Below, piece by piece: positions 1 to 8,639 of a stretch of DNA of 64,000 bases (position 1 is its first letter; each line of letters opens with the position of its first letter). This DNA comes from Blastococcus sp. TF02-8 (GTDB taxonomy: Bacteria; Actinomycetota; Actinomycetes; Mycobacteriales; Geodermatophilaceae). The position numbers were made by a program, and so were the translations under genes. The stretch is taken from positions 100,173 through 164,172 of the forward strand of contig NZ_QOHK01000008.1 of the NCBI RefSeq assembly GCF_003319175.1, read 5' to 3'. The notes below the pieces were generated by a model. The model ran no database searches and had not been told where the DNA came from. It was given only the letters and a program-made list of their open reading frames with translations.

Positions 1-1
1 G

Positions 2-136
2 TCGGGCTTCCTGCTCTGGCAGACCGCCCACGCCGAGTTCTACTTCACCGACGTGTACTGGCCGGACTTCCGCCGCGTGGACTTCCTGCGGGCGCTGCGC
101 GACTACGCCGCCCGGCACCGCCGCTTCGGCGGATGA
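2..136 (+). CDS. C-terminal end of an unknown protein (5' truncated)
   Basis: An open frame enters from the left edge and ends at TGA 134-136, giving 44 residues that finish in RHRRFGG. The tail is rich in aromatic and basic residues. No motif lets me name a family. It is on the same strand as the DUF885 gene, which starts 22 bp later, so the two may be co-transcribed. It is real only if the frame stays open upstream, which cannot be seen here. Confidence 0.5.
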   Translation, partial: SGFLLWQTAHAEFYFTDVYWPDFRRVDFLRALRDYAARHRRFGG

Positions 137-158
137 CCCGGGCTGCGAAACTGCGTCC

Positions 159-1376
159 ATGACCGCCGCTGCCCTCGACCTCGCTCTCGAGTACGTGCGG
201 CTGGGGCTGCGCTTCGACCGGCTCGAGGCGGGCTTCGTCGACGCGTACACCGGCGACCCGCGGATCCGGGCGCAGGTGCAGGACGAGCCGGCGCCGACGC
301 CGCAGCAGCTGCGCGACCGGGCCCGCGAGCTGCTGCGCGAGGTGGACGCCTCCGGCCTGCCCGAGGACCGCGCGGAGTTCCTGCGCGGTCAGCTGACCGG
401 CCTGGAGTGCAGCGCCCGGAAGATGAGCGGTGAGCCGGTCGGCTTCGTCGAGGAGGTCGGCAGCTACTTCGAGGTGGACGTCGAGCTGGGCGACGAAGCG
501 GCCTACGCGGCCGCGCACGCCGAGCTGGACACGCTGCTGCCCGGCGAGGGGGCGCTCGCCGAGCGGTACGCCGCCCACCGGCGCCGCGAGGAGTGCCCGC
601 CGGAGCGGCTGGAGGCCGCCGTGCACGCGCTGTCCAGCGCGCTGCGCGACCTGGTCCGCGGGCAGTACGGCCTCCCCGAGGTCGAGACGGTGCGCTACGA
701 GGTCGTCACCGACAAGCCGTGGTCGGGCTTCAACTACTACGAGGGCGCGTTCCGCTCGCGGGTGGCGATCAACGCCGACCTGCCGCACCGGCTCTCGCAG
801 CTGCCCCACCTGGTGGCGCACGAGTCCTATCCCGGCCACCACACCGAGCACTGCCGCAAGGAGAGCGGTCTGGTCGAGCGCGCCGGACGGATCGAGCACA
901 CGGTGTTCCTCGTGAACACCCCGGAGTGCCTGATGGCCGAGGGGCTCGCCGACCTGGGCGTCCAGGCGGCCATCGGACCGGGCTGGGGGCCGTGGGCGGC
1001 GGAGATCCTGGGTGACCTCGGGCTGCGCTTCGACGGGTACCTCGCCGAGCGCGTCGCCGCCGCCGCGGGACCCCTGAACCGGGTGCGGCAGGACGCCGCC
1101 GTGCTGCTGCACGACCGGGGGGCGGACGCCGACGAGGTCAGCGCCTTCCTGCAGCGCTGGTCGCTGGTGAGCCCGGAGCGGGCCCGGCAGCAGATCCGGT
1201 TCCTGACCGACCCGCTGTGGCGGGCCTACACCTCCACCTACGTCGAGGGCTTCGCGCTGCTGTCCCGCTGGCTCGACGCCCGCCCGGACGACCAGCCGGT
1301 GGCCGAGCGGTTCGTCCGCCTCCTCGACGAGCCGCTCACGCCCCGCCGCGTCGCCGCCGAGCTCCGGGCCGCCTGA
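159..1376 (+). CDS. DUF885 family putative metallohydrolase
   Basis: This 405-residue protein has the DUF885 signature HESYPGHH at residues 221-228, an HExxxGHH-type motif expected to bind zinc, followed by a glutamate-containing helix near ECLMAEGLADLG. DUF885 proteins are predicted alpha-helical metallopeptidases or hydrolases, and the substrate is unknown. There is no signal peptide, so it is probably cytoplasmic. The ATG at 159 lacks a clear Shine-Dalgarno sequence. A small membrane-protein gene follows after 3 bp, suggesting co-transcription. The family call is firm and the activity is not. Confidence 0.8.
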   Translation: MTAAALDLALEYVRLGLRFDRLEAGFVDAYTGDPRIRAQVQDEPAPTPQQLRDRARELLREVDASGLPEDRAEFLRGQLTGLECSARKMSGEPVGFVEEVGSYFEVDVELGDEAAYAAAHAELDTLLPGEGALAERYAAHRRREECPPERLEAAVHALSSALRDLVRGQYGLPEVETVRYEVVTDKPWSGFNYYEGAFRSRVAINADLPHRLSQLPHLVAHESYPGHHTEHCRKESGLVERAGRIEHTVFLVNTPECLMAEGLADLGVQAAIGPGWGPWAAEILGDLGLRFDGYLAERVAAAAGPLNRVRQDAAVLLHDRGADADEVSAFLQRWSLVSPERARQQIRFLTDPLWRAYTSTYVEGFALLSRWLDARPDDQPVAERFVRLLDEPLTPRRVAAELRAA

Positions 1377-1379
1377 CCC

Positions 1380-1739
1380 GTGTCCGGCCCGTCGCGAGCA
1401 CGGTTCCTCGGTCTGTGGACCGCGGCCTGGCTGGCCGTGCTGCTGGTGCTCGGGATGCTGCGCTTCGGCGATCCCGCCGTCCAGTGGCCGGTGCTGCTGG
1501 TCCCCGCGCTGTGGGCACTGGTCGCGCTGCGTCCGCGTCGTGGACCTCGCCCTGCCGGGGCCCGGCCGGAGCGTCGGCCCCGACGGGCGTCCAGGGCGGA
1601 CGAGGACGACCCGGGCCGGTACGAGGACCGGTACGAGGACCCCTACGAGGAGCAGCCCCCGCTCCCGCCGGGGATGCGGACCGACACCGTGGAGCGGCCG
1701 GCCCTGCGCCGGCAGCACGGCGAGGACGACCGGTGGTGA
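1380..1739 (+). CDS. Small membrane protein with charged C-terminal tail
   Basis: This 119-residue product starts at GTG 1380, three bases after the DUF885 stop. Residues about 8-52 form two hydrophobic segments separated by a short loop, followed by an Arg/Pro-rich linker and an acidic tail with the repeated motif RYEDRYEDPYEE. This looks like a two-helix membrane anchor with a disordered cytoplasmic tail. I do not recognise a family. Tight spacing suggests translation is coupled to the upstream gene. Confidence 0.55.
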   Translation: MSGPSRARFLGLWTAAWLAVLLVLGMLRFGDPAVQWPVLLVPALWALVALRPRRGPRPAGARPERRPRRASRADEDDPGRYEDRYEDPYEEQPPLPPGMRTDTVERPALRRQHGEDDRW

Positions 1740-1796
1740 GCCCGACGGTCTGACGCCGTCGGAGAAACCGCTGGAAACTTGTCGGTGGGCTGCCCG

Positions 1797-2798
1797 ATGC
1801 TGTCGGCCGTGATCCACGCCCGCGGGCTCGCCCGCACCTTCCGGAAGCGCAAGCAGGAGGTGCACGCCGTCGTCGGCGTCGACCTCGACGTCGAGGCCGG
1901 TGAGATCGTCGGCTTCCTGGGGCCCAACGGTGCCGGGAAGACGACGACGCTCCGCATGCTCACCACCCTGCTGGAACCCACCGCCGGCGAGGCGACGGTG
2001 GCCGGCTGCGACCTGCGGGCCGATCCGGTCGGCGTGCGCAGGCGGATCGGTTACGTCTCCCAGAGCGGCTCGACCGCGCCCGAGGCTCGCGCGGGGGAGG
2101 AGGTCGTCGACCACGCCCGGCTCTACGGCATGAGCCGCGCCGAGGCGACCGCGCGCGGGCAGCAGCTGTTCGGGGAGCTGGACCTCGACGGCATGTGGGA
2201 GCGCCAGCCGAAGGCGATGTCGGGTGGCCAGCGGCGGCGTCTGGACATCGCCATGGGCCTGATCCACCAGCCGGGCCTGGTGTTCCTGGACGAGCCCACC
2301 ACGGGGCTGGACCCGCAGGCGCGCGCCAACCTCTGGCAGCACATCCGGGCCCTGCGCGAGGAGCGGGGCACGACGGTCTTCCTGACCACGCACTACCTCG
2401 ACGAGGCCGACGCCCTGTGCGACCGGATCCTGGTGATCGACCACGGCTCGATCGTCGCCGGGGGAACGCCCGACGAGCTGAAGTCCCAGGTGGGTGGCGA
2501 CGTCGTCACCGTGACCGTGGACCGCGAGCTGGTGCCGGAGGTCGCCCGCCTGGCCGCCGCGCTCCCCGGCGCGGAGGAGCCACAGGTGCTCGAGGACCGG
2601 GTGGTGGCACGGGTCCCGCACGGCGGCACGGCCCTGGTCGAGCTGGTCCGCGCGCTGGACCGGGCCGGCCTCGTGGTCAGCGGCATCGAGAGCCGCCGGC
2701 CGAGTCTGGACGACGTCTTCCTCGGCCTCACCGGTCGTTCCCTGCGCGAGGCCGGGGCACCCGCGGCCGCGCCGGCCCCGGAGGTGGCCGTCCGATGA
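1797..2798 (+). CDS. ABC transporter ATP-binding protein, DrrA-like
   Basis: This is an ATPase subunit of an ABC exporter of the daunorubicin-resistance DrrA type. Walker A GPNGAGKTT is at residues 42-50, the signature SGGQRRR at 142-148, and Walker B LVFLDEP at 161-167, followed by the TTGLD D-loop. The C-terminal 100 residues match the DrrA-type extension. I chose ATG 1797 because it gives the usual MxAVIxARGLxxTF opening. TTG 1779 and GTG 1785 are alternatives. Its stop overlaps the ATG of the permease gene, which is classic translational coupling. Substrate unknown; a drug or lipid efflux pump is likely. Confidence 0.9.
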   Translation: MLSAVIHARGLARTFRKRKQEVHAVVGVDLDVEAGEIVGFLGPNGAGKTTTLRMLTTLLEPTAGEATVAGCDLRADPVGVRRRIGYVSQSGSTAPEARAGEEVVDHARLYGMSRAEATARGQQLFGELDLDGMWERQPKAMSGGQRRRLDIAMGLIHQPGLVFLDEPTTGLDPQARANLWQHIRALREERGTTVFLTTHYLDEADALCDRILVIDHGSIVAGGTPDELKSQVGGDVVTVTVDRELVPEVARLAAALPGAEEPQVLEDRVVARVPHGGTALVELVRALDRAGLVVSGIESRRPSLDDVFLGLTGRSLREAGAPAAAPAPEVAVR

Positions 2799-3553
2799 GC
2801 ACACTGCTGCGCGACACCGGCATCGTCTTCAACCGCGCGATGCGACTCTCGCTCCGCAACCCGGCCTGGTTGGTCATCAGCCTCATGCAGCCGATCCTCT
2901 ACATCCTGCTGTTCGGCCCGCTGCTGGAGCCGCTGTCCGGGCAGCTCGGCTCGGGCAACGCCTACCAGATCTTCGTGCCCGGGATCCTGGTGCAGCTCGG
3001 CATCTTCGGAGCGCTCTTCGTCGGGTTCGGTCTGATCGCGGAGTACCGGGCCGGCGTCGTGGAGAGCCAGCGCGTGACCCCGGCCAGCCGGACCGCCCTG
3101 CTGCTGGGGCGGGTGCTGCGCGACGTCGTGGTGCTGCTGGTCCAGGACACCCTCCTGGTGCTGGTGTCCCTGCCGCTCGGGCTGCGGGCGCCGGTGCTCG
3201 GTGTCGTGCTGACACTGGTGGTGATCGCCCTGCTGGGAGCGGCGTTCGCCTCGGTCTCCTACGCGCTCGCGCTGACCCTCAAGAGCGAGGACGCGTTCGC
3301 GCCGCTGCTCAACGCCTTCGTCCTGCCGGTCCTGCTGCTGTCCGGGATCCTGCTGCCGATGTCGCTCGCGCCCGGCTGGCTGCAGGCCATCAGCGACGTG
3401 AACCCGCTGAAGCACGTCGTCGAAGGCGCCCGGGCCTTCTTCGACGGGGGGTACGACACCTCCACCGCCTGGTGGGGTGTGGCGATGACGCTGCTGCTGG
3501 CGGTGGTGGGCTGGTTCTTCGGCGTCCGTCGTTTCCGTCGCGAGTCGAGCTGA
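2795..3553 (+). CDS. ABC-2 type transporter permease, DrrB-like
   Basis: This 252-residue permease has about six hydrophobic segments, including [20 protein letters not shown] and [20 protein letters not shown], as in the ABC-2/DrrB family. The start ATG overlaps the stop of the ATPase gene by four bases (ATGA). With the ATPase it would form a homodimeric exporter in the cytoplasmic membrane. Nothing in the locus names the exported compound. Confidence 0.88.
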   Translation: MSTLLRDTGIVFNRAMRLSLRNPAWLVISLMQPILYILLFGPLLEPLSGQLGSGNAYQIFVPGILVQLGIFGALFVGFGLIAEYRAGVVESQRVTPASRTALLLGRVLRDVVVLLVQDTLLVLVSLPLGLRAPVLGVVLTLVVIALLGAAFASVSYALALTLKSEDAFAPLLNAFVLPVLLLSGILLPMSLAPGWLQAISDVNPLKHVVEGARAFFDGGYDTSTAWWGVAMTLLLAVVGWFFGVRRFRRESS

Positions 3554-3908
3554 TCCCGGTAGCCGTGCCGTCTCCTGGGGTCGATGTGACGGCGGTTACC
3601 TACTTGGGGTGAACATCAGGTTCCGAACCGGGTCGCGGAGGCGCCTTTGTCGGCGGGCGGGCCTACCGTCCGCAGTGGAAGGCGAGCCACCCTCGCCGTC
3701 CGCGGGAGGCCCGGTTGGTGCTGACGAGTTCGTCGACCAGGGGGGCCGGCACCCGGCCCCTGCGCCGGGGCCCGGCCACCTTCGAACCGGGGCGCGCCTC
3801 TGCCGTGAGGCCGCGTCCCACGGGAGCCGACACATGACCGAGCTCGCGAGGTCCGTAGAGCACAGCACCTCTGGGCACGCCCGGGACGAGCGCCAGCGAG
3901 GACCTGGC
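3554..3908. other. 355-bp intergenic region with GC-rich hairpins
   Basis: This stretch separates the ABC permease from phoH. It contains a perfect 8-bp stem, GGGGCCGG (3742-3749) with CCGGCCCC (3753-3760), plus other short GC-rich inverted repeats. The phoH reading frame happens to stay open back to 3609, but its codon pattern there is unconvincing. No tRNA, known riboswitch or clear promoter could be confirmed. It may hold the exporter terminator and a structured phoH leader. Confidence 0.4.
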
Positions 3909-5207
3909 GTGACCATGTCTCGCCGTTCGTTCGTCCTCGACACCTCCGTGCTGCTCTCCGACCCGCGGGCGCTGCTGCGCTTCGGCGACGCCGACGTGGT
4001 GCTCCCGCTCGTCGTCATCGGGGAGCTGGAGGACAAGCGCAACCACCCCGAGCTCGGCTGGTTCGCGCGGCAGACGCTGCGCACCCTCGACGACCTCCGG
4101 GTCCTGCACGGCCGACTCGACGCCCCGGTCCCGATCGGCGACGCGGGCGGCACGCTGCACGTCGAGCTCAACCACAGCGACCCCTCGGTGCTCCCGGCCG
4201 GCTTCCGCAACGACAGCAACGACTCGCGGATCATGGTCGTCGCCCTCAACCTGCGGGCGGAGGGCCGCGACGTCTGCCTGATCACCAAGGACGTGCCGCT
4301 GCGGGTCAAGGCGGCCGCGGTCGGGCTGGACACCGACGAGTACCGCGCCCACGACGTCGTCGACGCGGGCTGGACCGGCATGGCCGAGCTCTCGGTCGAC
4401 GACGCGGTGCTCGACGCGCTCTACGACTCCGGCGAGGTGTTCCTGGCGGCAGCCGCCGAGCTGCCCACGCACACCGGGCTCGTGCTGCTCTCCTCCCGGG
4501 GCTCCGCACTGGGCCGGGTGACCCCGGACAAGCAGGTGCGCCTGGTGCGCGGGGACCGGGAGGCCTTCGGTCTGCACGGGCGCTCGGCCGAGCAGCGGGT
4601 GGCGCTGGACCTGCTGCTGGACCCCGAGATCGGCATCGTGTCGCTCGGCGGCCGGGCGGGCACCGGCAAGTCGGCGCTCGCCCTGTGCGCCGGGCTCGAG
4701 TCGGTCATGGAGCGGCGGGCGCACAAGAAGGTCGTCATCTTCCGGCCGCTGTACGCCGTGGGCGGGCAGGAGCTCGGCTACCTGCCCGGTGGCGAGGGCG
4801 AGAAGATGTCGCCCTGGGCCCAGGCCGTCTACGACACCCTGGGTGCGCTGGTCTCCACGGAGGTCCTGGACGAGATCGCGGCCCGCGACCTGATCGAGGT
4901 GCTGCCGCTGACGCACATCCGCGGGCGCTCGCTGCACGACTCGTTCGTCATCGTGGACGAAGCGCAGTCGCTCGAGCGGGGCGTGCTCCTGACCGTGCTG
5001 TCGCGGCTCGGCACGAACTCGCGGGTGGTGCTCACCCACGACGTGGCCCAGCGCGACAACCTGCGGGTCGGGCGGCACGACGGCGTCACCGCCGTCATCG
5101 AGAAGCTCAAGGGCCACGTGCTCTTCGCGCACACGACGCTCACCCGGTCCGAGCGCTCGCCGATCGCGGCCCTGGTGACCGAGATGCTCGAGGACCTGCC
5201 GCTCTGA
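3909..5207 (+). CDS. PIN domain-PhoH family ATPase/ribonuclease
   Basis: The N-terminal 140 residues are a PIN nuclease domain opening with [12 protein letters not shown] and continuing with conserved acidic positions. The C-terminal half is a PhoH ATPase with Walker A GRAGTGKS (K254) and Walker B FVIVDEAQ (D350). This PIN-PhoH architecture matches mycobacterial PhoH2, an RNA helicase and ribonuclease. GTG 3909 has GAGGA six bases upstream; ATG 3915 is an alternative giving [11 protein letters not shown]. Length is about 432 residues, normal for the family. It is probably monocistronic and ends convergently with the small membrane-protein gene. Confidence 0.9.
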   Translation: MTMSRRSFVLDTSVLLSDPRALLRFGDADVVLPLVVIGELEDKRNHPELGWFARQTLRTLDDLRVLHGRLDAPVPIGDAGGTLHVELNHSDPSVLPAGFRNDSNDSRIMVVALNLRAEGRDVCLITKDVPLRVKAAAVGLDTDEYRAHDVVDAGWTGMAELSVDDAVLDALYDSGEVFLAAAAELPTHTGLVLLSSRGSALGRVTPDKQVRLVRGDREAFGLHGRSAEQRVALDLLLDPEIGIVSLGGRAGTGKSALALCAGLESVMERRAHKKVVIFRPLYAVGGQELGYLPGGEGEKMSPWAQAVYDTLGALVSTEVLDEIAARDLIEVLPLTHIRGRSLHDSFVIVDEAQSLERGVLLTVLSRLGTNSRVVLTHDVAQRDNLRVGRHDGVTAVIEKLKGHVLFAHTTLTRSERSPIAALVTEMLEDLPL

Positions 5208-5219
5208 CCTCGGGGGAGT

Positions 5220-5246
5220 CGGCCGCCGCCGGTCAGGCGGCGGCCG
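5220..5246. terminator. Convergent hairpin between phoH and flagellar unit end
   Basis: GGCCGCCGCC (5221-5230) pairs perfectly with GGCGGCGGCC (5236-5245), extended by one C-G pair, around a 5-nt loop. The loop contains the stop codon of the minus-strand gene. It lies between two convergent genes and could stop transcription from both sides. There is no U-tract, as is common in high-GC actinobacteria. Confidence 0.55.
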
Positions 5247-5496
5247 GCTCCTCGTCGGCCTCGTCGTCGACGGCGGGTCGGGCCGTCGGACGACGCTTGG
5301 GCTTGGGCTTGGGCTCGGGCTTCGGCGGGGTGGCCACGGCGCGCACCAGCGCGACGGCGGCCCACCCGGCGAGCAGGCACCACGGCAGCCGGCTCACCAT
5401 CTCCTCGGTGGTGAAGTCCCCGCGCAGCCCGAGGGCGAGCACCGGAACGGCCAGCACGAACCCGACGAGGAGGACGTCCCAGCGGAAGGGGCTCAT
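5233..5496 (-). CDS. Small two-helix membrane protein at the end of the flagellar unit
   Basis: This 87-residue protein begins MSPFRWDVLLVGFVLAVP. It has two hydrophobic helices (about residues 7-24 and 36-54) and a tail with a KPEPKPKPKRRP stretch, then acidic residues. Its ATG overlaps the stop of the FlhF-like gene by four bases, so it is probably the last gene of the operon and translationally coupled. I do not recognise a family. Position suggests a flagellar or envelope role, but this is inference. Confidence 0.6.
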   Translation of the reverse strand: MSPFRWDVLLVGFVLAVPVLALGLRGDFTTEEMVSRLPWCLLAGWAAVALVRAVATPPKPEPKPKPKRRPTARPAVDDEADEEPAAA

Positions 5497-8400
5497 GCCT
5501 GCGGGTTCTCCAGGCGCTCGCAGAGCAGCGAGGCCCAGCGGTGCGGCGTGGCCCGGACACCATCCAGGAGGGCCACGGGCGTGTCCAGGTGACGCAGCAC
5601 CGCCGCCGGGTCCGCGCTCAGGTCGGTGTCCTGCACCGCGAGCGCGTCCACGCGGGTGAGCCCGGCCAGCCAGAGCTCGACGTCCTCGGGCTTGCGGGTC
5701 GCCTCCACCAGGGCCCAGACGGCGGCGGGGGACCAGACCGCGAGCATCTGCTCCATCCAGTAGGCGTCGCCGCGCAGCGGGGCGTCGACGGCGACGATCG
5801 TCAGGGTGCCGCTGGCGGCGGTCTCCTGGCGGCGCTCGATCGCGGTGTCGATGGTCGAGACACGGCTGGCGCTGGGCGCCAGGCCAGCCAGGTCGCCGCG
5901 GGTCGCCCACTGCACCCGGTCGGGGTCCAGCCGCAGGGTCGCCGCGAGGGACTGCGCCGCCCGCAGCGTCTCCACGCCGGGGCCCACGACGAACAGCACG
6001 TCGCCCGCGCCGGAGGGCAGCTGCGGGATCGCGGGCAGGCTGCCGGCGAGGGCGCGGGTCAGCGCGGCGTACGTCCCGTGCGAGAGGACCTGCTCCGCGA
6101 ACCCGGCGCCGAGCAGGTCGGCGGGCAGACCCAGGGTGCGCAGCCGGGCGGCCACCTCGGCGCCGCGGCCGGCGGCGGGAACGTCCTCGTCGGTGTCGTC
6201 GAGCTCCGGCATCTCCGGCAGGTCGGGGCCGGCCATGAGCGGCGCCACCGGGAGCCGGGTCACCGTGGCCAGCGTGCGCGCGGGGGCGCGGCCCGCCTCG
6301 TCGCGCGAGGGCGGCACCGCCTCGGTCTCGGTCTCGGCCGCGAGGGGCTTCTCGGGGCGCGGGCGGGCCGGCGGGACCGCCGGACGGGACGCCGACGGCG
6401 GCACCGGCGGCAGTCCGCCACGCGTGCGCGAACCGGGCAGCGGGGGCAGCAGGGAGACGCGGGGCATCACGGTCGTGGCGTCCATGGACATGGTCATGGG
6501 CGCGGGGTCGCTGGCCGTCCGGGCGAGCAGCGGGGCGAGGTCGCCCGCTGCCTCGGAGCCGGCAGAGACCTGGTCCTGCGCCTCCTCGACCGCGGCCGCC
6601 TCGACCGCGGCCGCCTCGACCGACCCGGCCTCGTCCTCGATCTCGACCTCGACCTCGAGCCGGGCCTCGTCCTCGCCCGCGTCCGCGACCTCGAGGTCCG
6701 CAGCCGCCTCGGCGGAGGGGCTCTCGACCGGCTGCGCCTCGATCGGCTCGGCGGCGGTGACCTCGGCGGCGGTGACCTCGGCAGCGGTGATCTCTGCGGC
6801 GGTGTTCCCGACGGTGGTGGTCTCGGCCCAGACGTCGGCGGCAGGATCCGCTGCCTCCGCCGTCACCTCGTCCGGAGACGCGGGTGCCTCGGCGGGCTGT
6901 TCGGTGCCCGATCCGCTCTCCTGCCGGAGCACCTCTGCCCAGATGGGGGCATCCGTGCTCGACACCGGAGCGGACTCCTCGATCACCGGCTCGCCCCAGA
7001 GGGGGGTGTACCCCGGTGCCGGCGCGGGCGCGTCCCAGCCGAGGCCGGTGCTGCCCGACGTCGGCAGGGGGATGCCGAACAGCGAGTAGTTGGCGGTCAG
7101 GTTCCAGTTCGACGACGGCAGCTCCGTCGGCGCGGGCTCCTGGGGCGCGGGCTCGTCGGACGAGGGCGCCTCGGGGGTGAGGTCGGTGGGAGCCGCGGCG
7201 GAGAGCTCGACCTCGACGGGAGCGGGCTCGGTCCCGGTGGCGACGACGGCCGGGGTCACGGCCTCGATCGGGGCGGCGGGGGCGACCACCGGCGCCGCCT
7301 CGACAGCGGCCGCCTCGACGGGAGCGGGCGCCGCCGCCTGCTCGACGGGCTCGGCGAGCGCCTCCTGCGGGGAGTCACCGGCCAGCATCTTGCGCAGGAT
7401 GCCCGCCAGCGCCTCGTCGGACTGGCCCTGCGCGAGCGCCGAACGCAGCACCTCGGCGATCTCCTCCTGCCGGGTCGACACCGGAGGGGCGGGAGTCTCC
7501 TCCGCGGCCGCCCAGGCGGGGACGGTCGAGGACGTGCTGGTGGAGGGCGCCGTGACGACCTGTTCTTCCACGGTGGTCTCCTCCTGCGCAACGGCCCTGG
7601 ACCGCGTCGACGTGTCTGCTGAACGGATGGCCGCGGCGAGGGACGGCCGGGGAGTGCGGGTGTCGGGCGCGGCGGCTCCGTGCTTCTCGCGCTGGCGGGA
7701 GGCGGGTTCCGGGGCCAGACGCTCCGGCTCGAAGGCCTTCGGTCCGGCGGGCTCCTCCAGGGCGTGGGCGACCGCCTGCTGCACCTCTCGGTCGCCCGAC
7801 ACCATGCGGGCCAGGGCAGCCGTGAACGGAGAGGGCGCGTCGCCGGGCTCCGCAGCCGCCGCGAACGGGGAGGCGCCGAACGGCGACGGAGTGGCCGTGG
7901 AGCTCGCGCCCACGAACGACGAACCGTCGGACGCCGAGCCACCGGACGCCGACCCAACGGACGCCGAACCAACGGACGCCGAACCAACAGACGTCGATCC
8001 CCCGAACGCCGAGCCACCGGACGCCGACCCGCTGAAGGGGGAGCTCGGTGCGGGGGTGCTGACCTGCGCCGGCGCCGGCCGGGGTGCCCGGCTGGTCGAG
8101 GTGCGCGGGAACGCCGCGCGCGACGCCTCCGCCGACAGCGCGGCGGACGACGTGGCCAGGGCGCCACCGGCGGGGGAGGAGGCGCGCGGGGCGGCCGCGG
8201 GCAGCCCACCGAGCAGACCGGCGAGCTCGTCCAGGCGGTCCTGGTCGTCGGCCGCGGGAGCCGGCGCGGCAGCCGGGCGGCTGCCGGTCAGCGGACCCCG
8301 CGCGGACTCGACCGGGCGGGCGGCCTCGGCGGCCCAGGCGGCGGCGCCGTTGCGGGCAGGCGCCGTGGTCCGCGCGCGCGCCGGCGCGGCGGCTGCGAGG

Positions 8401-8639
8401 GGCGACTCGAACGAGCTGACGCTCGCGGCGGGGGAGGGACCGGTCGACGGGGTCGGCGCGCCGGGACGGGCGAACTGGTCGGCCACCTCGGCCACGTAGC
8501 GCTCGGTGGCGAAGAACCCGAGCACCCCGCCGGAGCGCACGCGGCGGACACCCACCACGCGCGCGTGGGGGCCGAACTGCTCGCGCGCCGCCGCGATCGC
8601 GTCGTCGCGCGTGGCGGCCTCAACGGATCGCAACGGCAC
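5493..8639 (-). CDS. FlhF-like protein with degenerate GTPase domain and long Ala/Pro-rich linker
   Basis: This 1048-residue product starts like FlhF: residues 1-55 contain the REQFGPHARVVGVRRVRSGG and GGVLGFF elements typical of the FlhF N-terminus. Residues about 60-830 are low-complexity Ala/Pro/Glu, with a Gly-Ser pentapeptide repeat near 202-240. The last 215 residues resemble an SRP-type GTPase fold, but the P-loop reads VVGPGVETLRAAQSLA, lacking GKT. GTP binding is therefore unlikely. The gene lies directly after flhA and overlaps it by 20 bp, exactly where flhF usually sits. It may keep a scaffold role in placing the flagellum. The ancestry call is good; activity is doubtful. Confidence 0.72.
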   Translation of the reverse strand: MPLRSVEAATRDDAIAAAREQFGPHARVVGVRRVRSGGVLGFFATERYVAEVADQFARPGAPTPSTGPSPAASVSSFESPLAAAAPARARTTAPARNGAAAWAAEAARPVESARGPLTGSRPAAAPAPAADDQDRLDELAGLLGGLPAAAPRASSPAGGALATSSAALSAEASRAAFPRTSTSRAPRPAPAQVSTPAPSSPFSGSASGGSAFGGSTSVGSASVGSASVGSASGGSASDGSSFVGASSTATPSPFGASPFAAAAEPGDAPSPFTAALARMVSGDREVQQAVAHALEEPAGPKAFEPERLAPEPASRQREKHGAAAPDTRTPRPSLAAAIRSADTSTRSRAVAQEETTVEEQVVTAPSTSTSSTVPAWAAAEETPAPPVSTRQEEIAEVLRSALAQGQSDEALAGILRKMLAGDSPQEALAEPVEQAAAPAPVEAAAVEAAPVVAPAAPIEAVTPAVVATGTEPAPVEVELSAAAPTDLTPEAPSSDEPAPQEPAPTELPSSNWNLTANYSLFGIPLPTSGSTGLGWDAPAPAPGYTPLWGEPVIEESAPVSSTDAPIWAEVLRQESGSGTEQPAEAPASPDEVTAEAADPAADVWAETTTVGNTAAEITAAEVTAAEVTAAEPIEAQPVESPSAEAAADLEVADAGEDEARLEVEVEIEDEAGSVEAAAVEAAAVEEAQDQVSAGSEAAGDLAPLLARTASDPAPMTMSMDATTVMPRVSLLPPLPGSRTRGGLPPVPPSASRPAVPPARPRPEKPLAAETETEAVPPSRDEAGRAPARTLATVTRLPVAPLMAGPDLPEMPELDDTDEDVPAAGRGAEVAARLRTLGLPADLLGAGFAEQVLSHGTYAALTRALAGSLPAIPQLPSGAGDVLFVVGPGVETLRAAQSLAATLRLDPDRVQWATRGDLAGLAPSASRVSTIDTAIERRQETAASGTLTIVAVDAPLRGDAYWMEQMLAVWSPAAVWALVEATRKPEDVELWLAGLTRVDALAVQDTDLSADPAAVLRHLDTPVALLDGVRATPHRWASLLCERLENPQA
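6745..6803. repeat. 15-bp tandem repeat encoding an Ala-Glu motif
   Basis: Inside the FlhF-like gene a roughly 15-bp unit (gtgacctcggcggcg on the plus strand) recurs, encoding AAEVT-type pentapeptides. It is in frame and lies in the disordered linker. Such repeats expand and contract easily by slippage. Confidence 0.6.
7922..8034. repeat. 15-bp tandem repeat encoding Gly-Ser pentapeptides
   Basis: About seven imperfect 15-bp units encode GSASV, GSASG and GSTSV pentapeptides around residues 202-240 of the FlhF-like protein. The frame is preserved throughout, so the array is a flexible linker and not a frameshifting contingency locus, since 15 is a multiple of three. Confidence 0.75.

Noticed and set aside
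45..2804. A 919-codon open frame on the minus strand
   Set aside because: It lies antisense to DUF885 and the ABC genes, which have clear motifs. It is a GC-bias shadow with no recognisable domain.
3609..3908. In-frame extension of PhoH or a riboswitch of the c-di-AMP type
   Set aside because: The extension lacks family similarity, and I could not match the conserved blocks of a ydaO-type riboswitch.
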